Assembly (NCBI GenBank): GCA_036159995.1
Contig: JAYYEI010000016.1
Coordinates: 1 to 38,467, forward strand
DNA length: 38,467 nucleotides
Direction of reading: 5' to 3'
Source of the DNA: UBA8752 sp036159995
GTDB lineage: Bacteria > Bacteroidota > Bacteroidia > Flavobacteriales_D > Sanyastnellaceae
In this document: piece by piece, positions 14,895 through 23,911 of the stretch
Layout: each line of letters begins with the position of its first letter
Position numbering within the stretch: the stretch's first letter is position 1
The notes under the pieces: generated by a model
The model's database searches: none
What the model saw: only the letters and a program-made list of their open reading frames with translations
Told to the model about the DNA's origin: nothing
Translations under genes and position numbers: made by a program

Positions 14895-16661
14895 TCACGC
14901 ATCGAATTGGAGCTCGAATAGCCTGTGGTACGCCCCCTTCGACGCGAGTAGCTCTTCGTGGGTTCCCTGCTCGACGATTTCTCCGGCATCGAGGCAGAGG
15001 ATGCGGTCCGCATCGCGGATCGTGGACAGTCGGTGTGCCACGAGGACGCTGGTGCGGCCTTTCGTGAGGCGTTCAGTAGCCCCCTGGATGAGCTGTTCGC
15101 TCTCCGGGTCAATGCTGCTTGTGGCCTCGTCGAGGATCAGAATGCCCGGCTGTTGGGCGTAGGCGCGGACGAAGGCGATCAGCTGGCGCTGACCCGTGCT
15201 GAGCATCACGCCCCGCTCCTTCACGTCGTAAGCCAGACCACCCGGCAGCTGGTTGACGAGGCCCCGGACACCCACAGCGTCCACCGCCTCCTCCACCCGC
15301 TCGCTGGGGATATTGGGGTCGTACAGCGTGATGTTGTCCTCTAACGAACCGGTGAAAAGGAAAACGTCCTGGAGGACGACCCCGATGGAGGATCGAAGCC
15401 GGTCGAGCGGGATTGTTCGGATGTCCTCCCCGTCGATGGTGATGCGCCCCTTCTGGAACTCATACAGGCGGCTGAGGAGATTGATGATGCTGGACTTACC
15501 GGCGCCCGTGGCGCCCACGAAGGCCACGCGTTGGCCCGCCTGCACCTCGAAACTCACACCCTTCAGGACCCAATCCTCGTCGGTGTAGGCAAACCAGACA
15601 TCCTCGAACACGATGTGGCCCTTCAACGGTTTGGAATTGGAGGATGCAGAGGTACCAGACGGTTCGGGCATCCGTTCGTCCATGTCGAGCAGGTGGAACA
15701 CCCGGTTCGCGTTGACGATGCCCATTTGCAACACGTTGAACCGGTCAGCGAGCTGGCGGATCGGGCGGTACAGCATGAAGACGTACAGAATGAACTGAAG
15801 GACGACACCGAGGGTCAAGTCCCCATTTGCCACCCCCTCCACACCAAGCCACAGCAGCAGGGCGACGCTGGTGGCCGACAGCATCTCCACCACCGGGAAG
15901 AAGATGGAAAAGGCCCAGATGGAGCGGATGTTGGCCGCGCGGTGCGCCGCATTGTGTACGGCGAACTTTTCCCGTTCAGCGGCCTCCCGTCCAAAGGCCT
16001 GGATGATGTTCATGCCCGTCACGTGCTCCTGGACGAAGACGTTGATGCGCGCCACCTCATTGCGGACACTGACGAACGCCTTCTTGATGGCCTTCTGAAA
16101 GATGCGGGTGGCCACGAGAAGCACCGGAATGGGCAGGAGGACGACGATGGTCAGGACCGGGTCGATCCAGAGCATCGCGCCGATGACGACGACAAGCCGG
16201 AGGATGTCACCGACCGCGTTCAGCAGGCCGTTGGAGAAGACATCCGCGATGCCGTCGATGTCGCTGATGTGGCGCGTCACCAGCTGTCCGACGGGCGTTT
16301 GGTCGAAGTACTTGAGGCGGAAGCGCGACACGCGTTGGAACAGGGCGGCGCGCAAGTCGAGGGTCACGCTCTGGGCGACCCAGTTGGCCCAGTAGGTCTG
16401 CCAGAACTGCAGCAGAGCCTCAACCACGATCAGGCCGACCACCATAAGGAAGATGCGCAGCAGACCCGGTCCGTCGCCCACGGCAATGTGGTCGTCAAGA
16501 GCCACCCGGATCAGGTAGGGCCGCACCCAGCTCAGGCCGGCCAACAGGACCACCAGCACGCCCGTCCAGAGGAAGCGCCGGCGGTACGGGGCGACCTGCT
16601 TAAGGATGCGGCGAAGGACCTTGCCGTCGAAGATCTTGCCTGTGGTCTCGGGAGCGCTCAC
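14895..16661 (-). CDS. MsbA-like ABC exporter (fused permease and ATPase)
   Basis: This half-size ABC exporter has 588 residues: an N-terminal six-helix transmembrane domain (about 30-330) and a C-terminal ATPase domain. Walker A is GATGAGKSS and the signature is LSTGQRQ, a conservative variant of LSGGQ. Walker B is GILILDEATSSID, followed by the switch His in VAHRLST. It should work as a homodimer or heterodimer in the inner membrane, flipping lipids or exporting hydrophobic compounds. I take the GTG at 16661, which overlaps the truA stop as GTGA. An ATG at 16703 would add 14 residues lying inside truA. It is the last gene of a minus-strand set with the alpha-oxoamine synthase and truA. A sphingolipid or LPS cargo would fit but is not shown. 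Confidence 0.9.
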   Translation of the reverse strand: MSAPETTGKIFDGKVLRRILKQVAPYRRRFLWTGVLVVLLAGLSWVRPYLIRVALDDHIAVGDGPGLLRIFLMVVGLIVVEALLQFWQTYWANWVAQSVTLDLRAALFQRVSRFRLKYFDQTPVGQLVTRHISDIDGIADVFSNGLLNAVGDILRLVVVIGAMLWIDPVLTIVVLLPIPVLLVATRIFQKAIKKAFVSVRNEVARINVFVQEHVTGMNIIQAFGREAAEREKFAVHNAAHRAANIRSIWAFSIFFPVVEMLSATSVALLLWLGVEGVANGDLTLGVVLQFILYVFMLYRPIRQLADRFNVLQMGIVNANRVFHLLDMDERMPEPSGTSASSNSKPLKGHIVFEDVWFAYTDEDWVLKGVSFEVQAGQRVAFVGATGAGKSSIINLLSRLYEFQKGRITIDGEDIRTIPLDRLRSSIGVVLQDVFLFTGSLEDNITLYDPNIPSERVEEAVDAVGVRGLVNQLPGGLAYDVKERGVMLSTGQRQLIAFVRAYAQQPGILILDEATSSIDPESEQLIQGATERLTKGRTSVLVAHRLSTIRDADRILCLDAGEIVEQGTHEELLASKGAYHRLFELQFDA

Positions 16662-17419
16662 GCGAGGAAGGGGTAATCGACCCGGGAAAGGTACAGGCCG
16701 CACGCCGGCGCAGAGGTCCCTGCTTGGCTGCGGTCCTTGGACGCGATGACCTCCGACATGGCCTCGGGCGCCATGCGGCCCTTGCCGATCTCAATCAGCG
16801 TCCCGACGATGGCGCGGACCATATTCCTTAGGAAGCGATCGGCCGTGATGTCAAAGCGGAGGCGGTGGGCTTCGGTCCGCGTCCACTGGGCATGGCGTAC
16901 GTCGCAAATCGTGGTCTTCTGGCCGCCCCCCGTCTTCTGGAAGGCGTCGAATTCACCCTGGAACACCAGCATCGCGGAGGCCGCGTTCATCGCCGCGAGG
17001 TCGAGATCCTCGTAGACGCGCGCACTGCGGCCTTCGAGGAAAGGGTCTTTGCCGGTGTGGACCCAATAGGTGTAAGCCCGCTCAGCGGCGCTGAACCGCG
17101 CGTGGTCCTGCGCGCCCACCTCGAAGATGCGCCGCACCCCGATGTCCGGGGGCAGCATCCCATTAAGCTTCCAGCAGGCCTGCTCCCAGTTGGCAAAACG
17201 GGAACCAAACTCCCCCTCCCATTCGAAATGCGCGTAGAACGCCGAAGCGTGGACGCCCGTGTCCGTCCGGCCACAGCCGATGACGGTGGTGTCAGACCCT
17301 AGGAGGCTGGACAGCTTCTCCTCGAGCACCTGCTGCACGGAAATCGATTCCGGCTGGCGCTGCCAGCCATGGTACGCGGTGCCGTCGTAGCTAAGGTCAA
17401 GGAAGCAACGGACGGCCAC
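16658..17419 (-). CDS. truA: tRNA pseudouridine(38-40) synthase
   Basis: TruA converts uridines 38-40 of the tRNA anticodon stem-loop to pseudouridine. The 253-residue length is normal. The N-terminal DLSYDGTAYHGWQRQP and the catalytic GRTDTGVHA motif with the essential Asp are both present. FLRNMVRAIVGTLIEIG towards the C-terminus is also conserved. The gene starts 10 bases after the stop of the upstream PLP enzyme gene and overlaps the downstream ABC exporter by 4 bases (GTGA), so it is in the middle of a three-gene transcript. No own promoter is seen. Confidence 0.97.
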   Translation of the reverse strand: MAVRCFLDLSYDGTAYHGWQRQPESISVQQVLEEKLSSLLGSDTTVIGCGRTDTGVHASAFYAHFEWEGEFGSRFANWEQACWKLNGMLPPDIGVRRIFEVGAQDHARFSAAERAYTYWVHTGKDPFLEGRSARVYEDLDLAAMNAASAMLVFQGEFDAFQKTGGGQKTTICDVRHAQWTRTEAHRLRFDITADRFLRNMVRAIVGTLIEIGKGRMAPEAMSEVIASKDRSQAGTSAPACGLYLSRVDYPFLA

Positions 17420-17429
17420 GGTCGACGGA

Positions 17430-18674
17430 TCAGGCCCAGTCGGTGATGCCCTCCCCGACGTACCCGCCGGCGGCCAGCTTGGTCTGGACCTTCTGGAACG
17501 TTTCGATCGTGTAATTCACGTCCTCCAGCGTGTGCACCGCCGTCGGGATGAGGCGGAGCATGATCACGTCCTTCGGCACCACCGGGTACACCACGATGGA
17601 GCAGAAAATGCCGTAGTTCTCGCGGAGGTCGAAGGTGAGGTTGGTCGCCTCGCCGAGTCCGCCCTTGAGGAAGACCGGCGTCACGCAGCTGTTGGTATCG
17701 CCGATGTCAAAGCCAGCTTCGCGCAGGCCCTTTTGCAGGGCGCTGGCCACCGTCCACAGCTTCTCTTTGTGCTCGGGCTGGGTCGCCATCATCTCGAGGC
17801 GCTTGATGGCACCAATCACAAGCGGCATGGGCAGCGACTTGGCGAACGTCTGGCTCCGCATATTGTAGCGAAGGAAATCGATCACGTCCTGCGGACCCGC
17901 CACGAAGGCGCCGATGGTCGCCATGGCCTTGGCGAAGGTGCCGAAGTAGACATCGATTTCCTCGTGCACGCCCTGCTCGTCTCCGGCGCCACGGCCGTTC
18001 TCACCCACCGTGCCGAAGCCGTGGGCGTCGTCCACGAACAGGCGGAAGCCGTATTCCTTCTTGTACTGGACAATCTCGGCGAGCTTGCCTTGGTCCCCGG
18101 CCATACCGAAGACACCCTCAGTCACGACGAGGATGCCGCCACCGGTCTGCTCGGTGAGCGCCCGGGCCCGGTCGAGCTGCTTGACGAAGCTCTCCATGTC
18201 GTTATGGTTGAACACGAAGCGCTTGCCCTGGTGAAGCCGGACACCATCGATCATGCAGGCGTGGCTCTCGCTGTCGTAGACGATCACATCATGGCGGCTG
18301 ACCAGCGCCTCGATGGCACTCTGGCAACCCTGGTAGCCGTAGTTGAGTAGGAAAGCGTCATCCTTCTGCATGAACTCGGCGAGGTTGCGCTCGAGCTGCT
18401 CGTGGTAGGAGGTCTGACCGCTCATGATGCGGGCGCCCATTGGGTAGCCCATGCCCCACTCCTTGGCGGCCTCGGCGTCGATGGCCCGCACTTCGGGGTG
18501 GTTGGCCAAACCGAGGTAGTTGTTGATGCTCCAAACCAGAACCTCCTTTCCCCTGAAGGTCATGCGGTTGGAGATGTCTCCCTCGAGCTTGGGGAAGGTG
18601 AAGTATCCGTGGGTCTCCTTGGCGTGCTGCCCGAGGGGTCCCCGGTTGTTGCGGATGCGGTCGAAAATGTCCAA
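17430..18674 (-). CDS. Alpha-oxoamine synthase (class II PLP-dependent aminoacyl transferase)
   Basis: This 414-residue PLP enzyme belongs to the family that condenses an amino acid with an acyl thioester (KBL, BioF, serine palmitoyltransferase, cysteate acyltransferase). Visible residues are the His stacking on PLP in SESHACMIDGVRL, the Asp in FVDDAHGFGTVGENGRG and the Schiff-base Lys in GTFAKAMATIGAF. The start is a TTG at 18674. There is no ATG before the conserved core, and the following DIFDRIRNNRGPLGQHA aligns with the usual N-terminus of this Bacteroidota group as I recall it. An unusual start codon or a misassigned start remains possible. The product could be 3-ketosphinganine, the sulphonolipid precursor, or 2-amino-3-ketobutyrate. 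Sequence alone does not decide. The operon continues with truA and an ABC exporter. Confidence 0.8.
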   Translation of the reverse strand: MDIFDRIRNNRGPLGQHAKETHGYFTFPKLEGDISNRMTFRGKEVLVWSINNYLGLANHPEVRAIDAEAAKEWGMGYPMGARIMSGQTSYHEQLERNLAEFMQKDDAFLLNYGYQGCQSAIEALVSRHDVIVYDSESHACMIDGVRLHQGKRFVFNHNDMESFVKQLDRARALTEQTGGGILVVTEGVFGMAGDQGKLAEIVQYKKEYGFRLFVDDAHGFGTVGENGRGAGDEQGVHEEIDVYFGTFAKAMATIGAFVAGPQDVIDFLRYNMRSQTFAKSLPMPLVIGAIKRLEMMATQPEHKEKLWTVASALQKGLREAGFDIGDTNSCVTPVFLKGGLGEATNLTFDLRENYGIFCSIVVYPVVPKDVIMLRLIPTAVHTLEDVNYTIETFQKVQTKLAAGGYVGEGITDWA

Positions 18675-18802
18675 AACGTAGGTGTTCCGTTGAGAAATCG
18701 AAGCCGCGAAGGTATTGCAACCCGCATTGACCCTACGGGATTGTGCAACAAGTGTTGGCACTTCGCGGTGCAAAAGCCCCTTCGGAGTCCTTCGGCTCCC
18801 GC

Positions 18803-18810
18803 TATTTTCG
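18803..18810 (+). promoter_or_regulatory. Candidate -7 box of the bamD-recN gene string
   Basis: This reads TATTTTCG, a TANNTTYG match, 5 bases before ATG 18816. It lies in the 141-base gap between divergent genes. The remainder of that gap holds repeated CCTTCGG and a weak hairpin (TTGCA ... TGCAA, 18715-18748) of unclear meaning. Confidence 0.5.
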
Positions 18811-18815
18811 CCGCG

Positions 18816-19652
18816 ATGTCCGCCCTGCGCACCCTTCGTCCCCTGCTCCTCCCCGGCCTTGCCGTGGTGACGATCCTCACGGGAATCGCCGGTTGCGGCG
18901 ACTACCAGAAGGTCCTGAAGAGCACCGACCCCGAACTGAAGTGGACCCGGGCGCAGGAGTACTTCCACGATGACCGGTGCATGCAGGCCATGCCGCTTCT
19001 CCAGGAGCTCATCGGCCTGTTCCGCGGCACCCAGCGCATGGAGGACGTGTACTACATGTATGCTGAAGCCAACCTCTGCATCGAGGATTGGTACATGGCC
19101 CGCTACACCATGCGGAACTTCGCCAAGACCTTTCCGAATTCAGACCGGACCGAGGAGGCCGAATACCAGGCCGCCCTCTGCAGCTACCGCCTCTCCCCGG
19201 AATCCAACCTCGACCAGAGCGACACCCGCACGGCGATGGACGACCTGCAGCTCTACCTGGATCGCCATCCGGAGTCGGACCGGCGGGACACCTGCAACGC
19301 CATGATCGCCAAGCTCCGGGGCAAGCTGGAGACCAAGGCGTGGGAAGGCGCCAAACTCTACTACACCACCGGCAAGTACCAGAGTGCGTCCAAGGCGCTC
19401 AACCATTTCATGGACGATTGGCCCGCCAGCGGGTATGCGGAGGAAGCCCAGTTCCTCATCCTCAAATCGCAATTCCTTTACGCCGAACGGAGTACGGAAC
19501 GGCGCAAGGCCGAGCGGTATGCCGATGCCATTGAATCCTACTTTACCTTTGCGGCCCGCTTTCCCGAAAGTGCGTGGCTCAGAGAGGCGGAGCAATTCCA
19601 CCGGAAAAGCCGTCAAGGCCTCGAGCGCGCATCGAAGGAAAAGGACATCTGA
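18816..19652 (+). CDS. bamD: Outer membrane assembly lipoprotein BamD
   Basis: This 278-residue lipoprotein has a hydrophobic signal (about 8-26) and a lipobox ending GIAGC (lipidated Cys27), followed by GDYQKVLKS, typical of Bacteroidota BamD. The rest is built of TPR-like helical pairs (AQEYF, MYAEANL, AEYQAALCSYRLSPES). BamD works with BamA at the inner face of the outer membrane to insert beta-barrel proteins. The start is ATG 18816, which gives a complete signal peptide. The frame is open further upstream but without a better start. It heads a plus-strand set of five closely spaced genes to recN, a conserved order in Bacteroidota. Confidence 0.93.
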   Translation: MSALRTLRPLLLPGLAVVTILTGIAGCGDYQKVLKSTDPELKWTRAQEYFHDDRCMQAMPLLQELIGLFRGTQRMEDVYYMYAEANLCIEDWYMARYTMRNFAKTFPNSDRTEEAEYQAALCSYRLSPESNLDQSDTRTAMDDLQLYLDRHPESDRRDTCNAMIAKLRGKLETKAWEGAKLYYTTGKYQSASKALNHFMDDWPASGYAEEAQFLILKSQFLYAERSTERRKAERYADAIESYFTFAARFPESAWLREAEQFHRKSRQGLERASKEKDI

Positions 19653-19670
19653 ACACGAGCACACGCGCCC

Positions 19671-20078
19671 ATGAACGCCAACAAGAACCTCCAGGCTGCC
19701 CGCAACACGGTCACCCGCGACACCCATGCCATCGACCAGCAGGTCAACGGCAACCTCTTCGAGGCCATCGTTGTCATCTCCAAGCGGAGTACCCAGCTCG
19801 GCCAGGAAATCAAGGAGGAACTGAACAGCAAGCTCGAGGAGTTCACCACCGTCACGGATAGCCTCGAAGAGGTGTTCGAGAACCGGGAGCAGATCGAGAT
19901 CTCCAAGCACTACGAGCGTCAGCCGAAGCCGCACAGCATCGCCATCAAGGAGCTCGAGGAGGAGAAGGTGTACTTCCGCATGCCGACCGAAGAGGAGTTG
20001 GCCGCTGAAGCCGCCCGTCAAGAGGAAATCCGCCGGGAGCGCGAGGAGCGCCGCAACCGCCGGTTCAACCGCGACTGA
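19671..20078 (+). CDS. RNA polymerase omega-like subunit (Bacteroidota type)
   Basis: This 135-residue soluble, highly charged protein contains NGNLFEAIVVISKRSTQLGQEIKEEL (about 26-51), the omega/RPB6-type core seen in the Bacteroidota version, and ends in a long Glu/Arg-rich helix. In other Bacteroidota this small gene lies between bamD and coaBC, as here, with 18 bases to bamD and 8 to coaBC. Omega helps assemble and stabilise RNA polymerase around the beta-prime subunit and can contribute to ppGpp sensing. It is divergent from the proteobacterial RpoZ, so the symbol is left empty. Confidence 0.85.
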   Translation: MNANKNLQAARNTVTRDTHAIDQQVNGNLFEAIVVISKRSTQLGQEIKEELNSKLEEFTTVTDSLEEVFENREQIEISKHYERQPKPHSIAIKELEEEKVYFRMPTEEELAAEAARQEEIRREREERRNRRFNRD

Positions 20079-20086
20079 TCTCGCCC

Positions 20087-21334
20087 ATGGCGATGTTGAA
20101 GGGCCGAAGGGTCGTCCTGGGCGTCACCGGGAGCATCGCCGCCTACAAATCCGCTTTTCTCGTCCGTGAACTGGTCAAGGCTGGTGCGGAGGTTCGCGTC
20201 GTCATGACGCCGGGCGCCCGGGAATTCATTACCCCCCTCACCCTCGGTACACTGAGCGGCCACCCGGTCCACAGTGAGCTGACCGACAACCGCGATGCCG
20301 GCACCTGGACCGACCACGTCGAGCTCGGCCTCTGGGGCGATGTGGTCCTGGTGGCGCCGGCCACTGCACACACCCTCGCCGGAATGGTGGAGGGCCGCGG
20401 CGACAGCCTGTTGTTGACGGTCTTGCTCAGCGCCAAATGCCCGGTGGTCGTGGCCCCGGCCATGGACCGCGACATGTTTACCCATCCGGCCACCACCTCC
20501 AACCTCGACGCGCTCCGCAGCCGGGGTGTCCACGTCATCGAACCCGAAGAGGGCGAGCTGGCCAGCGGACTCGAGGGCAAGGGCCGTTTGGCCGACCCGG
20601 TCCGCATCCGGGAGGAACTCACGGCCTGGTTCCGCAACCAGGCCCCCCTGCTGGGCTATCGGGCCCTCATCACCGTCGGGCCCACCCACGAACCGGTGGA
20701 CGCCGTCCGCTTCATCGGCAACCGCTCCTCCGGCCGTCAGGGCGTCGCCATCGCCATGGAGCTGGCCCGCCGCGGCATGACCGTGGACCTCATCGCAGGC
20801 CCCATCGACCTCGACGCGGACCATCCCGGCATCGAGCGCCGCGACGTGGGCACCGCGCTAGAGATGAACGCGGCCGCGCAGGAGGCCCTCAGCGCCCACA
20901 CACCCGACGTGGTCATCGGCACGGCGGCCGTATCGGATGTGCGGCCTTCAGCGCCCATCGACGGCAAGGCGGCCAAAGGCGATCTTCCGGACCAGCTCGG
21001 TCTCACCGAGAATCCCGACATCCTCGCTGGCCTCAATGCCGCCGTCCCGGCCGACTGCTTCAAGGTCGGTTTCGCCCTCGCCCACGACGACGGACTCGAG
21101 GCCGCCCTGCGCAAGAAGGACCGGAAAAGGTGCGACCTGGTGGTCCTGAATTCCCTCGCCGACAAAGGCGCAGGCTTCGGACACACGACGAACCGGGTTC
21201 GGTTCGTTCATGGACCCGACAGGATTGATAGTTTTGAATTGAAGTCCAAGGAAGCGGTGGCGGTGGATCTCGCCGAGGTCATCCAGGCCCGGTTGCTCCA
21301 ACGCCCCCCGATTGCCCCGGACACCACACACTGA
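20087..21334 (+). CDS. coaBC: Bifunctional phosphopantothenoylcysteine decarboxylase / phosphopantothenate-cysteine ligase
   Basis: This 415-residue enzyme carries out two steps of coenzyme A synthesis. The N-terminal flavoprotein decarboxylase domain (CoaC) opens with VVLGVTGSIAAYKS, has catalytic His in TWTDHVELGLW and PAMDRDMFTHPA. The C-terminal ligase domain (CoaB) has ITVGPTHEPVDAVRFIGNRSSG. The position of E. coli Cys158 (ACG) reads ASGL, that is Ser. I believe this occurs in other Bacteroidota. ATG 20087 and ATG 20093 are both possible starts, differing by two residues. It is 8 bases after the omega-like gene and 4 bases before the DUF4835 gene. Confidence 0.96.
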   Translation: MAMLKGRRVVLGVTGSIAAYKSAFLVRELVKAGAEVRVVMTPGAREFITPLTLGTLSGHPVHSELTDNRDAGTWTDHVELGLWGDVVLVAPATAHTLAGMVEGRGDSLLLTVLLSAKCPVVVAPAMDRDMFTHPATTSNLDALRSRGVHVIEPEEGELASGLEGKGRLADPVRIREELTAWFRNQAPLLGYRALITVGPTHEPVDAVRFIGNRSSGRQGVAIAMELARRGMTVDLIAGPIDLDADHPGIERRDVGTALEMNAAAQEALSAHTPDVVIGTAAVSDVRPSAPIDGKAAKGDLPDQLGLTENPDILAGLNAAVPADCFKVGFALAHDDGLEAALRKKDRKRCDLVVLNSLADKGAGFGHTTNRVRFVHGPDRIDSFELKSKEAVAVDLAEVIQARLLQRPPIAPDTTH

Positions 21335-21338
21335 CCCC

Positions 21339-22274
21339 ATGACGCCACCCTTTGCGCCCCAGACCCGAGGATTCCGCCGGAACTTCCTGACCCTCCTGCT
21401 GGCCGTGGTCGCTTCGGCCCCGCTGTCCGCCCAGGAGTTGGACTGCCAGGTCAGCGTCATCGCCCCGACCGTCAACAACGTCGAGACCTCGGTTTTCGAA
21501 CAGCTCGAGACAGCCATCACCGAGTTCATGAATGGCCGGCGGTGGACGACGGACGAGTTCACCCTCACCGAGCGCGTGACCTGCACCATGCAGATCACCA
21601 TCAACAAGGCCAACTCCCAGACCAACTTCGAGGGCACCATCCAGGTGCAGAGCAGCCGTCCAGTGTACAACAGCAACTACAACGCTCCGTTGCTGATGGT
21701 CAATGACAACGATTTCGATTTCACCTACGCCCCGGGCACGATGCTGCAATACAGCCCGGACCAATTCCGGGACAACCTGACCAGCGTCCTCGCCTTCTAT
21801 GCCTACCTCATCCTCGCGATGGACTACGACTCCTTCGCCCTCGAAGGCGGCACCAACTGGTACACCCAGGCACAGACCGTGGTGACCAATGCGCAGGGCC
21901 TCTCCTCCCCGCCCGCCGGATGGAGCGCCGCAGATGGCAAACAATCCCGCTACGCCCTGATCGACAACATCCTCAGCCAGACCTTCCGCCCTCTGCGCCG
22001 CTGCTATTACGAGTACCACCGGATCGGGCTCGACAACGCCTTCGACGACCCGGCCTCCTCCCGCCAAGCCATGTCGGACGCCCTCATCAGCCTCCGAAAC
22101 GTCCACCGCATCCGACCGGCGAACTACAACCTGCAGACCTTCTTCCAGGCCAAGAAGGACGAAATCGTCAAGATGTTCGGCGTCGCCCCGGATGGGGAAC
22201 GCGCCCGCCTCTTGCCCGTGCTCAAGCTCATTGACCCGGGCAACATTCCCGTTTACGACCAGGGCCTCGGCTGA
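21339..22274 (+). CDS. DUF4835 family secreted protein (PorD-type)
   Basis: This 311-residue protein has a signal peptide (about 1-32, ending SAPLSAQ) and then ELDCQVSV, a shared N-terminus of the DUF4835 family. Further conserved parts are the TEFMNGRRWT segment, the NSNYNAPLL region, an ILAMDYDSFALEGGT stretch and a C-terminal LIDPGNIPVYDQG. Homologues follow coaBC and precede recN in many Bacteroidota. The family is, to my recollection, annotated as PorD of the type IX secretion system in some reference sets. A direct role in secretion is not shown by this sequence. The start is ATG 21339, four bases after the coaBC stop. The stop overlaps the recN ATG as TGATG. Confidence 0.87.
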   Translation: MTPPFAPQTRGFRRNFLTLLLAVVASAPLSAQELDCQVSVIAPTVNNVETSVFEQLETAITEFMNGRRWTTDEFTLTERVTCTMQITINKANSQTNFEGTIQVQSSRPVYNSNYNAPLLMVNDNDFDFTYAPGTMLQYSPDQFRDNLTSVLAFYAYLILAMDYDSFALEGGTNWYTQAQTVVTNAQGLSSPPAGWSAADGKQSRYALIDNILSQTFRPLRRCYYEYHRIGLDNAFDDPASSRQAMSDALISLRNVHRIRPANYNLQTFFQAKKDEIVKMFGVAPDGERARLLPVLKLIDPGNIPVYDQGLG

Positions 22275-23911
22275 TGCTCCGCCGCCTCGCCATCCGCCAC
22301 TACGCGCTTATCGACCACATCGAATGGGATGTGGAACAAGGATGGACCGTGCTGACCGGCGAGACGGGAAGCGGAAAATCCATCCTGCTCGGCGCCCTCG
22401 GCCTCGTGCTCGGTGCCCGGGCGGAAGGCGTGGAGACCCGGGAGGAGAAATGCATCGTGGAGGCGGAATTCGCCCCATCCGACGCGGTCCGCGCCAAGCT
22501 GGGCCCGCTCGATGAGGGCGCCACCGTCATCCTGCGTCGGAGCATCGCCCCCGGCGGCCGCTCCCGGGCCTACGTCAATGACGAACCGGTCAAGCTGCAG
22601 TTCCTGAAGGAACTGGCCCCCCTTCTGGTCGACCTGCACGGCCAGCAGGACGGCCAACGCCTCCTGACCCGCGAGGGGCTAATGGATGCCGTGGATGCCT
22701 TCAGTCCATCGGCGCGCGACCATGCCTCTCGTTGGCGGGACGCCCATGGCGCCTGGGCTGACGCCCTCCGGGAACGGGATGCCCTCGAAGCCGAGGGGCA
22801 CCTTCCCGATGCCGACGCCGACTACCTGACTTACCAAATCCAAGAGCTCAACGCCCTCGACTTTGACGATGAGGGACTACGGGATCTGCCCGCGCGGCTG
22901 GAGACCCTGTCCCATGCCCGCGAAATCCAAGAGGCGCTCCACCAGGCGCACCAAGTCTTGTCCTCGGAAAACGGGGCGCTGGACCGGCTCCACGACGCCG
23001 AACGCGCCCTCGAAGGAGCCGCCGGGGTTCATCCGGAAAGCCAGGCCCTGCTCGATCGCTTGCGCAGCGTCCGCATTGAACTCGACGACCTCGCCCGCGA
23101 GGCGGAAGGACAAGCCGAGGGCATTGACCTCGACCCCGAAGCCCTTGCTCGGGCGGAGGCCGACCGGGATCGGCTCAACCGCCTATTCGACAAGCACCGC
23201 GCCTCGACCCTGGAGGAGCTCGCCAGCACCCTCAGCGCCATGGAGGAGCGTCTCGATGCCGCCCGCAACCGTGACCGGAGGCTGGAGGAATGGAACGTTG
23301 AAATCGACCGGCGCCGCGTCACCTTGGATGCCATCGGCCTCGATCTGCAGACCGCTCGGGAGGAAGCTGCCGTCACCATGTGCACCTCTCTTTCCCACCA
23401 TCTCGCCCATCTGAAGATGCCCAAGGCGTACCTCGAGGTGGTATGGGAACCAGCCGAACGGCCCGAGGCGGCCGGACCCAGCCGGCCGGGGCTGATGTTC
23501 ACCGCCAACGCGGGCCTGTCGCCCCAGCCGATGGCCAAGGTGGCCTCAGGCGGAGAACGCAGCCGCGTCATGCTTGCCCTCAAGGCAGCCCTGTCCCGTC
23601 ACCTTGCCGTGCCCACACTCATCCTGGACGAAATCGACGCGGGCGTCAGCGGCGATGTCGCTGCCCGCATGGCCGACCTCATGGCGGAAATCGCGGCACG
23701 CAGTCAGGTCATCACCATCTCCCACCTGCCCCAGGTCGCCGGTAGGGCGGACCACCACATGAAGGTGTCCAAGTCCGAGGACGATGGCCGCGTCAGCACC
23801 CACCTGCGCCGGCTCGATGAGCCCGGTCGGGTCGAGGAACTGGCCGCCATGCTCAGCGGTTCGGAAATCGGAGAAGCGGCCCGACAGCAGGCCCGCAGCC
23901 TGATGGGCTGA
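22274..23911 (+). CDS. recN: DNA repair ATPase RecN
   Basis: RecN is an SMC-like ATPase that acts early in double-strand break repair. Over 545 residues it has the N-terminal Walker A GETGSGKS (29-36) after YALIDHIEW, two coiled-coil arms (about 145-220 and 255-350) around a short hinge, and the C-terminal half with VASGGERSRVMLALK and Walker B LILDEIDAGVSG. The length is normal. The ATG at 22274 shares one base with the preceding stop (TGATG), so translation is coupled. The TGA stop abuts the TCA (reverse stop) of the convergent TonB-dependent receptor gene, forming TGATCA, so there is no space for a terminator. Confidence 0.97.
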   Translation: MLRRLAIRHYALIDHIEWDVEQGWTVLTGETGSGKSILLGALGLVLGARAEGVETREEKCIVEAEFAPSDAVRAKLGPLDEGATVILRRSIAPGGRSRAYVNDEPVKLQFLKELAPLLVDLHGQQDGQRLLTREGLMDAVDAFSPSARDHASRWRDAHGAWADALRERDALEAEGHLPDADADYLTYQIQELNALDFDDEGLRDLPARLETLSHAREIQEALHQAHQVLSSENGALDRLHDAERALEGAAGVHPESQALLDRLRSVRIELDDLAREAEGQAEGIDLDPEALARAEADRDRLNRLFDKHRASTLEELASTLSAMEERLDAARNRDRRLEEWNVEIDRRRVTLDAIGLDLQTAREEAAVTMCTSLSHHLAHLKMPKAYLEVVWEPAERPEAAGPSRPGLMFTANAGLSPQPMAKVASGGERSRVMLALKAALSRHLAVPTLILDEIDAGVSGDVAARMADLMAEIAARSQVITISHLPQVAGRADHHMKVSKSEDDGRVSTHLRRLDEPGRVEELAAMLSGSEIGEAARQQARSLMG

